Source: Pseudomonadota bacterium (GTDB taxonomy: Bacteria; Pseudomonadota; Gammaproteobacteria; Steroidobacterales; Steroidobacteraceae). From it: DNA of 64,000 nucleotides. Within the stretch, counting starts at the first letter, position 1. The number at the start of each line of letters is the position of its first letter. Position numbers and translations under genes: made by a program. Below, piece by piece: positions 9,267-19,476 of the stretch. Location of the stretch: positions 56,124-120,123 of the forward strand of contig CAUJHJ010000040.1 in the NCBI GenBank assembly GCA_963204835.1, given 5' to 3'. The notes under the pieces were generated by a model. The model made no database searches, was not told the origin of the DNA, and saw nothing but the letters and a program-made list of their open reading frames with translations.

Positions 9267-10889
9267 TCAGAGGGTCTGGTAGTTGGGTCCCGAGCCGCCT
9301 TCCGGCGTCGTCCAGGTAATGATGCCGTACGGATCCTTGATGTCGCAGGCCTTGCAGTGCACGCAGTTCGCGGCATTGATCTGCAGCCGCTTGCCGCCCT
9401 GCCCATCGTCGACCATTTCGTAGACGTTCGCCGGGCAGAAGCGCGTGCACGGATTGTCGAACTCGATGCGGCAGCGCGTCGCGCAGATATCGGTATCCGC
9501 CACCTTGAGGTGGGCGGGCTGGGCCTCGTCGTGGGTGGTGGCCGCGAAGAACACCGACGCCAGGCGGTCGCGCGGCGGCAGGCTGCGCTCGATCCAGCCG
9601 CGATCAGGAGAAGCGTATTCGTCCACGCGCCGCATGGCCGCCGCATTGTCGCGGTTGCGCAGGGTCCAGGGCGTGCGTCCGCCGGTGACGACCTCGAGCG
9701 CCGAGTTCGCGAGCCCGAACCACAAGCCGCGCTTGAAGCCCGGCTTGAAGTTGCGCACCTTGCGCAGTTCCTGCCCGCCGGGCGAAGCGCGCCACAGCGC
9801 GTCGAAGCCCGCCGGGGCGCCGCTCGCCACGAGGTGTTCCGCGGCGAGGGAACCCGAGCGTATCGCCTGGTGGATGCCCTTGATCTTCGGCACGTTGAGC
9901 GTGCCGCCCGCGTCGCCGACGATCATGGCGCCGGGCATGTCGAGTTTCGGCAGCGACTGCCAGCCGCCGGCCGCGAGCGTGCGCGCACCGGCGGCGAGGA
10001 TCTCCCCGCCCTCGAGCAGTGGCTTCACCGCCGGGTGATGCTTGAACTGCTGGAAGGCCTCGAAGGGCTGCAGGCGCGGATCGGCGTAGTCGAGCCCGAC
10101 CACGAAGCCCACGTACACGCGGTCCGCGTCGAGGTGATAGATGAAGCTGCCGCCGTAGGTGCCGCCATCGAGCGGCCAGCCGACGCTGTGCTGGATGAGT
10201 CCTGCCTCCGCGCGGCCGGCGGGCAGCTGCCAGAGCTCCTTCAGGCCGAGCCCGAAGGTCTGCGGATGGCTGTCGGCGTCGAGCGAGTAGCGCTTGATGA
10301 GTGACTTGGTGACGCTGCCACGGCAACCTTCCGCCAGGATGGTCGTGCGTGCACGGATCTCGGGGCCAGGTGCGTAATTCGGCCCGGGCTCGCCATTCTT
10401 CCCGAGCCCCATGTCGCCGATCTGCACGCCCGCCACCGCGCCCTGCGCGTCGAATAGCGGCGCGGCCGCGGCGAAGCCCGCGAACACATCGACGCCGAGG
10501 CCCTCCGCCTTCTGCGCGAGCCATGGCGTCAGCAGGCCGAGCGAAATGATGAAGTTGCCGTGGTTGCTCTGTTGCGGCGGTACCGGCAGGCGGTGCGCCC
10601 CCGTGCGCGTGAAGTAGCGCAGCTCGTCGCGGCCCGCGGGCACGCACACGCCGAGCTTCGCATCGCGCCATTCGGGCGCGAGCGCATCGAGCGGCCCCGG
10701 TTCCATGACTGCGCCGGAGAGCGAATGCGCGCCGACCGCAGCGCCCTTTTCGAGGACGCAGACGCCGAGGTCGGGCCGCAGCTGCCTGAGGCGGATCGCA
10801 CAGGCGAGGCCCGCGGGGCCAGCGCCCACGATGACGACGTCGTACTCCATGACGTCGCGCTCGACATTGCCGCTCAGGCTCGCTGCCAC
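9267..10889 (-). CDS. Electron transfer flavoprotein-ubiquinone oxidoreductase
   Basis: This membrane-associated enzyme passes electrons from ETF to ubiquinone and so serves acyl-CoA dehydrogenases. The N-terminus has the FAD motif [16 protein letters not shown], then [12 protein letters not shown]. The C-terminus has a 4Fe-4S domain with the cysteines of [13 protein letters not shown] and [14 protein letters not shown] place the start at GTG 10889 (540 residues) because AAGGAG lies six bases before it; an in-frame ATG at 10850 would be shorter and lacks such a site. It follows the short-chain dehydrogenase gene by ten bases. Its place in an acyl-CoA operon fits well, although no acyl-CoA dehydrogenase or ETF gene is in the window. 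Confidence 0.96.
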   Translation of the reverse strand: MAASLSGNVERDVMEYDVVIVGAGPAGLACAIRLRQLRPDLGVCVLEKGAAVGAHSLSGAVMEPGPLDALAPEWRDAKLGVCVPAGRDELRYFTRTGAHRLPVPPQQSNHGNFIISLGLLTPWLAQKAEGLGVDVFAGFAAAAPLFDAQGAVAGVQIGDMGLGKNGEPGPNYAPGPEIRARTTILAEGCRGSVTKSLIKRYSLDADSHPQTFGLGLKELWQLPAGRAEAGLIQHSVGWPLDGGTYGGSFIYHLDADRVYVGFVVGLDYADPRLQPFEAFQQFKHHPAVKPLLEGGEILAAGARTLAAGGWQSLPKLDMPGAMIVGDAGGTLNVPKIKGIHQAIRSGSLAAEHLVASGAPAGFDALWRASPGGQELRKVRNFKPGFKRGLWFGLANSALEVVTGGRTPWTLRNRDNAAAMRRVDEYASPDRGWIERSLPPRDRLASVFFAATTHDEAQPAHLKVADTDICATRCRIEFDNPCTRFCPANVYEMVDDGQGGKRLQINAANCVHCKACDIKDPYGIITWTTPEGGSGPNYQTL

Positions 10890-10899
10890 CGCCCGCTCC

Positions 10900-11667
10900 T
10901 TACTTCGGCTGCATCCGGATGGCGCCGTCAAGGCGGATCGTTTCGCCGTTCAGCATCGGGATCTCGAAGATCGACTGCACCAGGGCCGCATATTCCTCGG
11001 GCTTGCCGAGCCGCGCCGGGAAGGGTGCCTGCCGGCCGAGCGATTCCTGCACGTCCTGCGGCATGCCGGCGACCATCGGCGTGCGGAAAATGCCGGGCGC
11101 GATCGCCATGCAACGAATGCCGAAGGCCGCGAGTTCGCGCGCCATGGGCATCGTCATGCCCATCACCGCCGCCTTGGTGGCCGAGTAGGCGGCCTGGCCG
11201 ATCTGTCCCTCGAAGGCCGCGACCGACGAGGTGTGGATCAGTACGCCGCGCTCGCCGTCCTCATTCGGCGTGTTCGCCTGCATGATGTTCGCGGCCGCCT
11301 TGTCGCACAGGAAAGTGCCGATCAGGTTGATATGGATCACTTTGGTGAAGAAGTCGCCCGCCATCGGCCCGTTGCGGCCGAGTACGCGACCAGCGCCGAT
11401 GACGCCGGCGCAGTTCACCAGCAGGTTGATGCCGCCCATGAAGGCCTTCGCGCTGTCCATCGCGGCGTTCACTTCGGCTTCCGAGGTCACGTCGCACTTG
11501 ACGAAACGCGCACCCGCGCCGAGTTCGGCGGCGGCGGCCTGGCCGGGACCCTCCTGCACGTCGAGCAGGGTGACCTTGCCGCCCTGCGCCGCCACGTGGC
11601 GGGCGACGGCGTTGCCGAGCCCGGAGGCCGCGCCCGTCACGACGGCGCGCGCATCTTTCATCTTCAT
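10900..11667 (-). CDS. Short-chain dehydrogenase, 3-hydroxyacyl-CoA type
   Basis: A 255-residue SDR oxidoreductase closest in pattern to type II 3-hydroxyacyl-CoA / 3-hydroxy-2-methylbutyryl-CoA dehydrogenases (the HSD17B10 group). It has the nucleotide site TGAASGLGNA, the NAG-equivalent NCAGV, a serine in IHTSSVAAF and the catalytic YSATK. The group oxidises 3-hydroxyacyl-CoA with NAD+ in isoleucine and fatty-acid breakdown. It lies between liuC and the ETF-quinone oxidoreductase gene, so a hydratase, a dehydrogenase and a thiolase are all encoded in one operon. AGAGGA lies five bases before the ATG at 11667. The exact substrate is inferred. Confidence 0.92.
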   Translation of the reverse strand: MKMKDARAVVTGAASGLGNAVARHVAAQGGKVTLLDVQEGPGQAAAAELGAGARFVKCDVTSEAEVNAAMDSAKAFMGGINLLVNCAGVIGAGRVLGRNGPMAGDFFTKVIHINLIGTFLCDKAAANIMQANTPNEDGERGVLIHTSSVAAFEGQIGQAAYSATKAAVMGMTMPMARELAAFGIRCMAIAPGIFRTPMVAGMPQDVQESLGRQAPFPARLGKPEEYAALVQSIFEIPMLNGETIRLDGAIRMQPK

Positions 11668-11712
11668 GCTTGTCCTCTGAAATACGGAAAAACGGGGGAG
11701 CTGGCTAGTTAA

Positions 11713-12501
11713 TCACAAGCGCTTGCGGCGCGCGAGGAATGCCGCGATGCGTGCCTGGGCTTCCTGCGACAGGCGCAGGCGCGCGAGGCGATGGCTCGTC
11801 CTGCGCCGCAGGGCGGCATCGAGCGGTGCACCCGCGATGTCGCGCAGCAGCGCCTTCACTTCGCCCTGCGCCCCGGGCCCGCCCTGCAGCAATTCCGCCA
11901 CGACCGACTCGAGCGCGGCGTCGAGCTGCGCCAGGTCGGCGGCGGCCACATGCAGCAGCCCGAGGGCCTCTGCGCGCAACCCGTCGAAACGCTCGCCGGT
12001 GAGCGCGAGCGCGCGGGTGGCGCGCGCGCCGATCGCCGCGACGACATGGGGCGAGATGGTCGCGGGCACGAGACCGAGCTTCACTTCCGAGAGCGCGAAG
12101 CGCGCGCCGGCGAGGCCGACGGCGATGTCGCAGCAGGCGACGAGGCCGACGCCGCCGCCGAAGGCATCGCCGTTGACGCGCGCCACGAGCGGCTTGCCGC
12201 ATTCGTCCAGCGCCGCGAGCATGTCGGCGAGCGCAAGCGCGTCGGCGTAGTTCGCTTCCTCCGACGCCGCGGCCATCGCGCGCATGTGATCGAGGTCCGC
12301 GCCGGCGCAGAAACTGTCGCCCGCCCCGCTGATCACGATCACGCGCACCGCCGCATCGCGCCCGAGGGCCTCGATCGCCGCGCGCAACGCGGCGATGAGC
12401 GCGCCGTCGAACGCATTGTGCCGCCCGGGCCGGTCGAGCGTGACGCGCGCCACGCCCCGGCTGTCGGTTTCGATGCGCAGGCCGCTGGTGATTGCCGCCA
12501 T
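11713..12501 (-). CDS. liuC: Enoyl-CoA hydratase, probable methylglutaconyl-CoA hydratase
   Basis: A crotonase-family protein of 262 residues. It has the oxyanion-hole strands SGAGDSFCAGADLDHM and NGDAFGGGVGLVACCDI, and the block ARFALSEVKLGLVPATISPHV, in which the glutamate of SEVKLG is a usual catalytic position. In leucine catabolism this enzyme converts 3-methylglutaconyl-CoA to HMG-CoA. The assignment to LiuC rests on the gene before it (liuB): its ATG comes one base after the liuB stop. A general enoyl-CoA hydratase for the same operon is the alternative. Confidence 0.88.
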   Translation of the reverse strand: MAAITSGLRIETDSRGVARVTLDRPGRHNAFDGALIAALRAAIEALGRDAAVRVIVISGAGDSFCAGADLDHMRAMAAASEEANYADALALADMLAALDECGKPLVARVNGDAFGGGVGLVACCDIAVGLAGARFALSEVKLGLVPATISPHVVAAIGARATRALALTGERFDGLRAEALGLLHVAAADLAQLDAALESVVAELLQGGPGAQGEVKALLRDIAGAPLDAALRRRTSHRLARLRLSQEAQARIAAFLARRKRL

Positions 12502-12502
12502 G

Positions 12503-14107
12503 CTACATCCTGAAAATGCCGTAACGCTCGCCGTCCGGCCGCGGCCCGCGTGCGGCGAGATGCAGCGCGAGGCCCAGCACACGGCGCGTGTCGAGCGGAT
12601 CGATGACGCCGTCATCCCACAGGCGAGCCGTGGAATAGTAGGGATGGCCCTGCTGTTCGTAGCGCGCGCGGATGTCGTCCATGAAGGCCTGCTGATCGGC
12701 CGCGGGCCAGTCGGCGCCGCGCGCTCCATCGCGCCGCACGGTCGCGAGCACCTGCGCGGCCTGCTCGCCGCCCATCACGGAAATGCGCGCGTTGGGCCAC
12801 ATCCAAAGGAAGCGCGCGCCGTATGCCCGGCCGCACATCGCGTAGTTGCCCGCACCGAAGGAGCCGCCGATGATCACGGTGAGCTTCGGCACGGTGGCGG
12901 AAGCCACCGCGGTCACCATCTTCGCGCCGTCCTTGGCGATGCCCGCCTGCTCGTATTTCGCGCCGACCATGAAGCCGGTGATGTTCTGCAGGAAGAGGAG
13001 CGGCGTGCCGCGCCGGTTGGCGAGCTGCACGAAGTGCGCGGCCTTGAGCGCCGACTCCGAGAACAGCACCCCATTGTTCGCCACGATCGCGACCGGGCAG
13101 CCGTGGATGCGGGCAAAGCCGCACACGATCGTCGTGCCGTACTCGGGCTTGAACTCGTGGAAATCCGAATCGTCGACGAGCCGGCCGACGATCTCGCGCA
13201 CGTCGTAGGGCTGGCGCGTGTCGCGCGGCACGATGCCGAGGATCTCGCGCGGGTCGAGCGCGGGCTCGCGGCTCGCCGCGAGGTCGAGCCACGCGGGGTC
13301 GCGCGGGCGCAGCGTCGCGATCGCCGAGCGGGCGAGCGCGAGCGCATGCGCGTCGTTCCCGGCGAGGTGGTCGGCGACACCCGAGCGGCGCGCGTGCACG
13401 TCGCCGCCGCCGAGCGATTCGGCGTCGATCTCCTCGCCGGTCGCCGCCTTCACGAGCGGCGGACCACCGAGGAAGATCGTGCCCTGCTTCTGCACGATGA
13501 TCGTCTCGTCCGACATGGCGGGCACGTAGGCACCGCCCGCCGTGCAACTGCCCATGACCACCGCGATTTGCGCCAGTCCGCGCGCGGACATCTGCGCCTG
13601 GTTGTAGAAGATGCGCCCGAAGTGCTCGCGATCGGGAAACACCTCGTCCTGCAGCGGCAGGTAGGCGCCGCCGGAGTCGACGAGGTACACGCAGGGCAGC
13701 GCGTGCTCGAGCGCGACCTGTTGTGCACGCAGGTGCTTCTTCACCGTGACAGGGAAATAAGTGCCGCCCTTGACCGTGGCGTCGTTGGCGATGACGAGCG
13801 CTTCGCGGCCATGGATGCGGCCGACTCCGGCGATCAGGCCGGCCGCGGGCGCCTCGCCGTCGTACAGGCCGTGGGCCGCGAGCGGCGCGATCTCGAGGAA
13901 GGGACTGCCCGGATCGAGCAGCGTCGTCACGCGCTCGCGCGGCAGCAGCTTGCCGCGCGCCGTGTGGCGCGCCCGGGCACTGTCGCTGCCGCCGCGCGCG
14001 GCCCGCGCGAGCTCTCCGCGCAGGTCCGTGACCAGCTTTTCCATGTGCGCTCGGTTCGCGCGGAAGCCGTCGCTCGCGGGATCGATCGCCGTTGGAAGGC
14101 GCGCCAT
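12503..14107 (-). CDS. liuB: Acyl-CoA carboxylase carboxyltransferase subunit, probable methylcrotonyl-CoA carboxylase beta
   Basis: This is the carboxyltransferase half of a biotin-dependent acyl-CoA carboxylase: 534 residues, typical of methylcrotonyl-CoA carboxylase beta. Conserved blocks include [53 protein letters not shown], and in the C-terminal half [16 protein letters not shown] and [16 protein letters not shown]. In leucine catabolism it carboxylates 3-methylcrotonyl-CoA. It needs a partner with biotin carboxylase and biotin carrier domains (LiuD), and none is encoded here, so the partner must be elsewhere. The start is the ATG at 14107, 11 bases after the thiolase stop. A geranyl-CoA carboxylase subunit (AtuC) is a less likely alternative. 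Confidence 0.93.
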   Translation of the reverse strand: MARLPTAIDPASDGFRANRAHMEKLVTDLRGELARAARGGSDSARARHTARGKLLPRERVTTLLDPGSPFLEIAPLAAHGLYDGEAPAAGLIAGVGRIHGREALVIANDATVKGGTYFPVTVKKHLRAQQVALEHALPCVYLVDSGGAYLPLQDEVFPDREHFGRIFYNQAQMSARGLAQIAVVMGSCTAGGAYVPAMSDETIIVQKQGTIFLGGPPLVKAATGEEIDAESLGGGDVHARRSGVADHLAGNDAHALALARSAIATLRPRDPAWLDLAASREPALDPREILGIVPRDTRQPYDVREIVGRLVDDSDFHEFKPEYGTTIVCGFARIHGCPVAIVANNGVLFSESALKAAHFVQLANRRGTPLLFLQNITGFMVGAKYEQAGIAKDGAKMVTAVASATVPKLTVIIGGSFGAGNYAMCGRAYGARFLWMWPNARISVMGGEQAAQVLATVRRDGARGADWPAADQQAFMDDIRARYEQQGHPYYSTARLWDDGVIDPLDTRRVLGLALHLAARGPRPDGERYGIFRM

Positions 14108-14118
14108 GGCGCGGCAGC

Positions 14119-15312
14119 TTACAGCAGCTCGATCGCGATTGCCGTAGCCTCGCCGCCGCCGATGCAGAGCGAGGCGACGCCGCGGCGGCCGCCGGTCTTT
14201 CTCAGTGCGTGCAACAGCGTCGTGACGATGCGCGCGCCGGTGGCGCCGATCGGATGGCCGAGCGCGCAGGCCCCGCCGTACAGGTTGACGCGCGCGTGAT
14301 CGAGGCCGACGTCGTGCATCGCGGCCATCGTGACCGCCGCGAAAGCTTCGTTGATTTCGTACAAGTCCACATCCCCCGGCTTCCAGCCAGTCGCGGCGAG
14401 GACCTTCCGGATTGCGCCCACGGGTGCGGTGGTGAACCACTCCGGGGCCTGTGCGTGGCTCGCATGCGCGAGCACGCGCGCGAGCGGCTTTGCGCCGAGG
14501 CGTTTCGCGGCCGACTCGCTCATCAGGACGGTGGCCGCCGCGCCATCTGAGATGGACGAGGAAGAGGCCGCCGTGACGGTGCCATCCTTGCGAAAGGCGG
14601 GCTTGAGCGTCGGGATCTTGTCGATATTGCAGGTGGAGGGCGTTTCGTCGCGGTCGACGATCGTTTCGCCCTTGCGTCCCTTGACGGTCACCGGCGAAAT
14701 CTCGGCGGTGAAGGTGCCGTCTGCGACCGCGGCCTGTGCGCGGCGCACCGACTCGGCCGCGAACGCGTCCTGCGCGGCGCGCGTAAACGCGTACTTGTCG
14801 GCGGTCTGTTCGGCGAACACGCCCATCATCTGGCCGTCGAAGGGGCTCTGCAGGCCGTCGCAGAACATGTGGTCGAGCACTTCACCGTGGCCCATGCGGT
14901 AGCCACCGCGCGCCTTCGGCAGGAGGTAGGGCGCATTGGTCATCGATTCGAGGCCGCCGGCGAGGATCACCTCGGCGCCGCCGGCCCCAATCTGGTCGGC
15001 GGCCATCATGATGGCCTTGAGGCCCGAGCCGCACATCTTGTTGATCGTGGTCGCGGGTACCGCGTGCGGGATGCCCGCGGATATCGCCGCCTGGCGCGCG
15101 GGCGCTTGCCCGAGGCCCGCCGGCAGCACGCATCCCATGATCACTTCCTCGATTTGGCCGGGCTCGATGCCCGCGGCGGCGATGGCGCCGCGGGCGGCGG
15201 CCGCGCCGAGCTGCGGCGCGGTCGCGCCCGCGAGCGCGCCCTGGAAGGCGCCGATCGGCGTGCGCTGCGCGGCGACGATGACGACGGAGGAAGGAGAGGC
15301 TTTCTGGCTCAT
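14119..15312 (-). CDS. Acetyl-CoA C-acetyltransferase (thiolase)
   Basis: A 397-residue thiolase that condenses or cleaves acyl-CoA/acetyl-CoA units. The nucleophilic cysteine is in [10 protein letters not shown] (about residue 94), the histidine in [17 protein letters not shown] and the second cysteine in [14 protein letters not shown] is also present. The length and the methionine-rich [11 protein letters not shown] stretch fit biosynthetic-type acetoacetyl-CoA thiolases. Its ATG overlaps the stop of the tetR gene in ATGA, so the two are translationally coupled. In this operon it would take acetoacetyl-CoA from the synthetase or 2-methylacetoacetyl-CoA from the dehydrogenase. Confidence 0.95.
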   Translation of the reverse strand: MSQKASPSSVVIVAAQRTPIGAFQGALAGATAPQLGAAAARGAIAAAGIEPGQIEEVIMGCVLPAGLGQAPARQAAISAGIPHAVPATTINKMCGSGLKAIMMAADQIGAGGAEVILAGGLESMTNAPYLLPKARGGYRMGHGEVLDHMFCDGLQSPFDGQMMGVFAEQTADKYAFTRAAQDAFAAESVRRAQAAVADGTFTAEISPVTVKGRKGETIVDRDETPSTCNIDKIPTLKPAFRKDGTVTAASSSSISDGAAATVLMSESAAKRLGAKPLARVLAHASHAQAPEWFTTAPVGAIRKVLAATGWKPGDVDLYEINEAFAAVTMAAMHDVGLDHARVNLYGGACALGHPIGATGARIVTTLLHALRKTGGRRGVASLCIGGGEATAIAIELL

Positions 15313-15956
15313 GGGGATTTTCCTGAAGTGACCCCGCTCGGGCGCGGGGCGAGGCCGTTGACGAACAGTTCGACGAAACGCTCCGCGATCTCGGCGGCCG
15401 AGAGCGAAGCGTCGTCGCGATACCAGTGGGCGATCCAGTTGAGGGCGCCGGCGAGCGCGAACGCGGTCATCTTGGGGTCGCAGTGGCCGATCGAGCCGTC
15501 GGTGATGCCCTGGCGCACGAGCGCGCGCATCTCCTGGTCGATCCCGGACTTGAGCTTCTTGATGCGCGCGCCCATCGCCGGGCTCAAGTCCTGGTCCTCG
15601 GCACGCACCATGCACCACCCGAAGTCCGAGGTGATGGCCTCCGCATAGCCGCGCACAACCTCGACGAGGCGCTCACGGCCGCTCGCTTGCGCGCCGCGTG
15701 CCTCGCCGCAGGCGCTCGCCACCCGGCCGAGACCCTCGCGGAAGCACTCGAACAGCATCTGCTCCTTGTTCGAGACGTAGTAGTACAGGGTGGGCTTGGT
15801 GACGTGCAGCAGCGCGGCGATGTCGTCGAGCGAGGTGTTGTGGTAACCGCGCTCGCGGAAGGCGCGGGCTGCGGCGAGAATGACGGCGTCGCGCTTCAGT
15901 TCGCGCCGGCGCTCCCGGTCTCCCGGCACCTGCCAGGGTGATGTTGGCTTGCCCAT
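15309..15956 (-). CDS. TetR-family regulator of the acyl-CoA operon
   Basis: A TetR repressor of 215 residues. The helix-turn-helix is at about residues 30-60 (TSLDDIAALLHVTKPTLYYY, continuing YVSNKEQML), and the C-terminal half is the helical ligand domain with ALNWIAHWYRDDASLSAAEI. I start at ATG 15956 (MGKPTSPWQ); an upstream in-frame ATG at 16004 would begin inside the operator region. It is the first gene of its own operon and faces icmF across 52 bases with two palindromes. Related regulators of acyl-CoA catabolism respond to acyl-CoA esters; that is the likely ligand class here. Confidence 0.93.
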   Translation of the reverse strand: MGKPTSPWQVPGDRERRRELKRDAVILAAARAFRERGYHNTSLDDIAALLHVTKPTLYYYVSNKEQMLFECFREGLGRVASACGEARGAQASGRERLVEVVRGYAEAITSDFGWCMVRAEDQDLSPAMGARIKKLKSGIDQEMRALVRQGITDGSIGHCDPKMTAFALAGALNWIAHWYRDDASLSAAEIAERFVELFVNGLAPRPSGVTSGKSP

Positions 15957-15965
15957 CGCCGGAAG

Positions 15966-15971
15966 ATTATA
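15966..15971 (-). promoter_or_regulatory. -10 box of the tetR-led operon
   Basis: A perfect TATAAT on the minus strand would start transcription near 15959, only about three bases before the tetR ATG. The transcript would be almost leaderless. No strong -35 box is seen. The box touches the first operator-like palindrome. Confidence 0.4.
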
Positions 15972-16000
15972 CTGGCCGGTATAAATTCTACTAGCCGGTA
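15970..16000. promoter_or_regulatory. Two operator-like palindromes between tetR and icmF
   Basis: TACTGGCCGGTA (15970-15981) and TACTAGCCGGTA (15989-16000) are near-identical imperfect palindromes with centres 19 bases apart, about two helical turns. They flank TATAAA (15980-15985), a candidate -10 for icmF, and touch the tetR -10. Two TetR dimers could bind the same helix face and control both directions. Confidence 0.6.
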
Positions 16001-16008
16001 ACATACGT

Positions 16009-19000
16009 ATGGCGAACCGTGCGGCACATCAGGGTCAGGTTCCGGTCGCGGACGCGGGCACGGCGGCGTTGCCGCTGCGCTTCGTGAGCGCCGCTTCGCT
16101 GTTCGACGGCCACGATGCGGCGATCAACATGATCCGCCGCCTGCTGCAGGCGCACGGCGCCGAGGTCGTGCATCTCGGGCACAATCGCAGCGTGGCGGAC
16201 ATCGTCCGCGCCGCCATCCAGGAAGACGCCGACGCGATCGCCGTCAGTTCCTACCAGGGCGGTCACAACGAGTATTTCGCGTACATGGTCGACATGCTGC
16301 GCGATCTCGGCGCGCCGCACATCCGTGTAATTGTCGGGGGCGGCGGCACGATCTCGCCGCAGGAGATCGCGGCGCTCGAGGCCCATGGCGTCGAGAAGAT
16401 CTATACGCCGGAGGACGGCCGTCGCATGGGCCTCGCCGGCATGATCGACGACGTCTTCGCGCGCGTGCGTCGCGCGCAGAAACCCGCCTACGAGTTCGGG
16501 CCATTGAATCCGAGGGACCCGCAGCATATCGCGCGCACGATCTCCTGCCTCGAGGGCGCGCTCGGCAACGAGAACGTGCGCGCGCAGGTCGCGCGCGCGA
16601 TCGCCCGCAACGAGCGGCGCGCGCCGGTGATCGGCATCACCGGCACGGGAGGCGCAGGCAAGTCGAGCCTCAACGACGAGCTGCTGGCGCGCTTCGTGCG
16701 CTTTTTCCCCGACCGCAACATCGCGGTGGTGGCGATCGACCCGACGCGCCGCCGCTCGGGCGGTGCGCTGCTCGGCGATCGCATCCGCATGAACAGCCTC
16801 GCGGCGGAGCGCCTCTTCATGCGCTCGCTCGCGACCCGGCGCCGCCACAGCGCGACCAGCGAAGCGCTGCAGGACGTCATCGCGCTGTACCAGCTCGCGG
16901 GCTTCGACCTGATCGTGGTCGAGACGGCCGGCATCGGCCAGAGCGATACCGAGATCGTCGATTTCGTCGACCTGTCGCTCTACGTGATGACGAGCGAGTA
17001 CGGCGCCGCGAGCCAGCTCGAGAAGATCGACATGCTCGACTATGCCGACATGGTCGTGCTCAACAAGTTCGAGAAGCGCGGTGCGGAAGATGCGTTGCGC
17101 GACGTGCGCAAGCAGTGGCGGCGCAACCACCCCGATCGCCTGAAGATCGCGGACGCCCTCGTGCCCGTCTATCCGACCATCGCGAGCCGCTTCAACGACC
17201 CGGGAGTCAACCATCTTTTCCAGGCGATCTGCGCGAAGCTCGGCTGGCAGGCCGGCGACGTCGGGCCCACTGAATTCACTTCGCACGCGGCGCTGATCCC
17301 GGCGGATCGCGTGCGCTATCTCGCCGAGATCGCCGAGGGCGGGCGTGATGCGCGCGCACGCGTCGAGCAGCAGGTCGAGGCCGCGCGCCGCGCCTACGCG
17401 CACTACGAGTCGCTGAAGGAGCTGCGCGATCCGCAGCTGCCCGCGCCGCTCGACCGCTATCCAGAAGCGGCGCTCGCGGGCGAAGGCGACGCCTCGCGCC
17501 GCGAGCTGCGCGCGGCGTACAACGCCGCGCTCGATGCGGTGGGCGCCGAGGGGGTCGGCGAGCTCAGGGCCTGGCCCGCGCGCGCGAAATCCGTCACCGA
17601 CGAGACCTACTCCTACCTCGTGCGCGGCAAGGCGGTTACCGGCGAGAACTACACCGAGACGCTGAGCCGCAACCGCGTGCCGAAGCTCGCCGTGCCGCGC
17701 AGCGTCGACTGGGGCGAGATCCTCGCCTTCCTCGGCAACGAAAACCTGCCGGGCTCCTATCCCTACACGGGCGGCGTGTATCCCTATCGCCGCGAGGCGG
17801 AGGACCCGACCCGCATGTTCGCGGGCGAAGGGCCGCCCGAGCGCACCAACCGCCGCTTTCACCTGCTGGCGGGCGGCCATGAGGCCACTCGCCTCTCGAC
17901 GGCTTTCGACTCGACCACGCTCTACGGCGAGGACCCCGATACCCGGCCCGACATCTACGGCCGCACCGGCAATTCGGGCGTATCGATCGCGACGCTCGAC
18001 GACATGAAGAAGCTCTACTCGGGCTTCGACCTGTGCCTGCCGACGACCTCGGTGTCGATGACGATCAACGGGCCCGCGCCGATGATCCTCGCGATGTTCA
18101 TGAACACCGCGATCGACCAGCGCATCGAACGCTGGCTGCGAGCGGAAGGCCGCTGGCCGGCGGCCGAAGCGCGCCTCGCGGAACTGCGCCGCGATATCGC
18201 CGCGACCGGCGCGCCGCTGCCCGCGTACAAGGGTGAGCTGCCCGCGGGTCACGACGGCACCGGCCTTGCGCTGCTTGGCGTGAGCGGCGAGCAGTTGATC
18301 GCGCCCGCAGTGCTCGACCGCGACACTTACGAGCGCCTGCGCGCCGAGGCGCTGTCGCTGGTGCGCGGCACGGTGCAGGCCGACATCCTGAAGGAAGACC
18401 AGGCGCAGAACACCTGCATCTTCTCGACCGAGTTCGCGCTGCGCATGATGGGCGACGTGCAGCAGCACTTCATCGACCACAAGGTGCGCAACTTCTACTC
18501 GGTGTCGATCTCCGGCTATCACATCGCGGAGGCGGGCGCGAACCCGGTTAGCCAGCTCGCCTTCACGCTGTCGAACGGCTTCACGATCGTCGAGTACTAC
18601 CTCGCGCGCGGCATGGCGATCGACGACTTCGCCCCGAACCTGTCGTTCTTCTTCTCGAACGGCATGGATCCGGAGTACGTGGTGATCGGCCGCGTGGCGC
18701 GGCGAATCTGGGCGCGTGCGATGCGCGAGCGCTATGGCGCGGGCGCGCGCAGCCAGATGCTCAAGTACCACGTGCAGACCTCGGGGCGCTCGCTGCACGC
18801 CCAGGAGATCCAGTTCAACGACATCCGCACCACGCTGCAGGCGCTGTACGCGCTGTTCGACAACTGCAATTCGCTGCACACCAACGCCTTCGACGAGGCG
18901 CTCACCACGCCGACCGAGGACAGCGTGCGCCGTGCGGTGGCGATCCAGCTGATCATCAACCGCGAACTCGGACTCAACCGCAACCAGAACCCCTGGCAGG

Positions 19001-19467
19001 GTTCGTACGCGATCGACTACCTGACCGACATGGTGGAGGAGGCGGTCTACCGCGAGTTCGAGTCGATCGCGGCGCGCGGCGGCGTGCTCGGCGCGATGGA
19101 GACTATGTACCAGCGCGGCAAGATCCAGGAAGAGAGCCTCTACTACGAGACGAAGAAGCACGACGGCTCGCTGCCGCTGATCGGCGTGAACACCTTCCTC
19201 TCCGGCCACGACGCATCGGAGGCGCACGCCAACGTCGCGCTCATCCGCTCGACCGAGGAGGAGAAGCAGGACCAGGTGGCCGCGGTGCGCGCATTCCAGC
19301 AGCGGCACGCGGCCGAAGCGCCGGCCGCGCTCGCACGGCTGCAGCGGGTGGCGGCGGCCGGCGGCAATGTGTTCGCCGAGCTGATGGAGACAGTCAAGGT
19401 CTGCTCGCTCGGGCAGGTCTCGCGCGCGCTCTATCAGGTCGGCGGGCAGTACCGGCGCAATGTCTAG
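16009..19467 (+). CDS. icmF: Fused isobutyryl-CoA mutase with G-protein chaperone
   Basis: IcmF is an adenosylcobalamin enzyme that interconverts isobutyryl-CoA and n-butyryl-CoA; some members also act on isovaleryl/pivalyl-CoA. The 1,152 residues match the fused type. The order is: B12 domain at about 20-150 with the axial-ligand motif DGHDAAI (histidine about 35) and SSYQGGH; a MeaI-like GTPase domain with Walker A GTGGAGKSS (about 212-220) and NKFE; a linker; then the TIM-barrel mutase domain from about 560, with TSVSMTINGPAPMILAMFMN and SISGYHIAEAGANPVSQLAF. Transcription is probably controlled by the divergent TetR. The enzyme needs B12; no B12 synthesis gene is in the window. Confidence 0.96.
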   Translation: MANRAAHQGQVPVADAGTAALPLRFVSAASLFDGHDAAINMIRRLLQAHGAEVVHLGHNRSVADIVRAAIQEDADAIAVSSYQGGHNEYFAYMVDMLRDLGAPHIRVIVGGGGTISPQEIAALEAHGVEKIYTPEDGRRMGLAGMIDDVFARVRRAQKPAYEFGPLNPRDPQHIARTISCLEGALGNENVRAQVARAIARNERRAPVIGITGTGGAGKSSLNDELLARFVRFFPDRNIAVVAIDPTRRRSGGALLGDRIRMNSLAAERLFMRSLATRRRHSATSEALQDVIALYQLAGFDLIVVETAGIGQSDTEIVDFVDLSLYVMTSEYGAASQLEKIDMLDYADMVVLNKFEKRGAEDALRDVRKQWRRNHPDRLKIADALVPVYPTIASRFNDPGVNHLFQAICAKLGWQAGDVGPTEFTSHAALIPADRVRYLAEIAEGGRDARARVEQQVEAARRAYAHYESLKELRDPQLPAPLDRYPEAALAGEGDASRRELRAAYNAALDAVGAEGVGELRAWPARAKSVTDETYSYLVRGKAVTGENYTETLSRNRVPKLAVPRSVDWGEILAFLGNENLPGSYPYTGGVYPYRREAEDPTRMFAGEGPPERTNRRFHLLAGGHEATRLSTAFDSTTLYGEDPDTRPDIYGRTGNSGVSIATLDDMKKLYSGFDLCLPTTSVSMTINGPAPMILAMFMNTAIDQRIERWLRAEGRWPAAEARLAELRRDIAATGAPLPAYKGELPAGHDGTGLALLGVSGEQLIAPAVLDRDTYERLRAEALSLVRGTVQADILKEDQAQNTCIFSTEFALRMMGDVQQHFIDHKVRNFYSVSISGYHIAEAGANPVSQLAFTLSNGFTIVEYYLARGMAIDDFAPNLSFFFSNGMDPEYVVIGRVARRIWARAMRERYGAGARSQMLKYHVQTSGRSLHAQEIQFNDIRTTLQALYALFDNCNSLHTNAFDEALTTPTEDSVRRAVAIQLIINRELGLNRNQNPWQGSYAIDYLTDMVEEAVYREFESIAARGGVLGAMETMYQRGKIQEESLYYETKKHDGSLPLIGVNTFLSGHDASEAHANVALIRSTEEEKQDQVAAVRAFQQRHAAEAPAALARLQRVAAAGGNVFAELMETVKVCSLGQVSRALYQVGGQYRRNV

Positions 19468-19476
19468 CCGGTTGCG

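Noticed and set aside
15991..19308. A 1,105-residue open frame on the minus strand.
   Set aside because: It lies antisense to icmF, has no recognisable motif and would erase the clear tetR-icmF divergent promoter.
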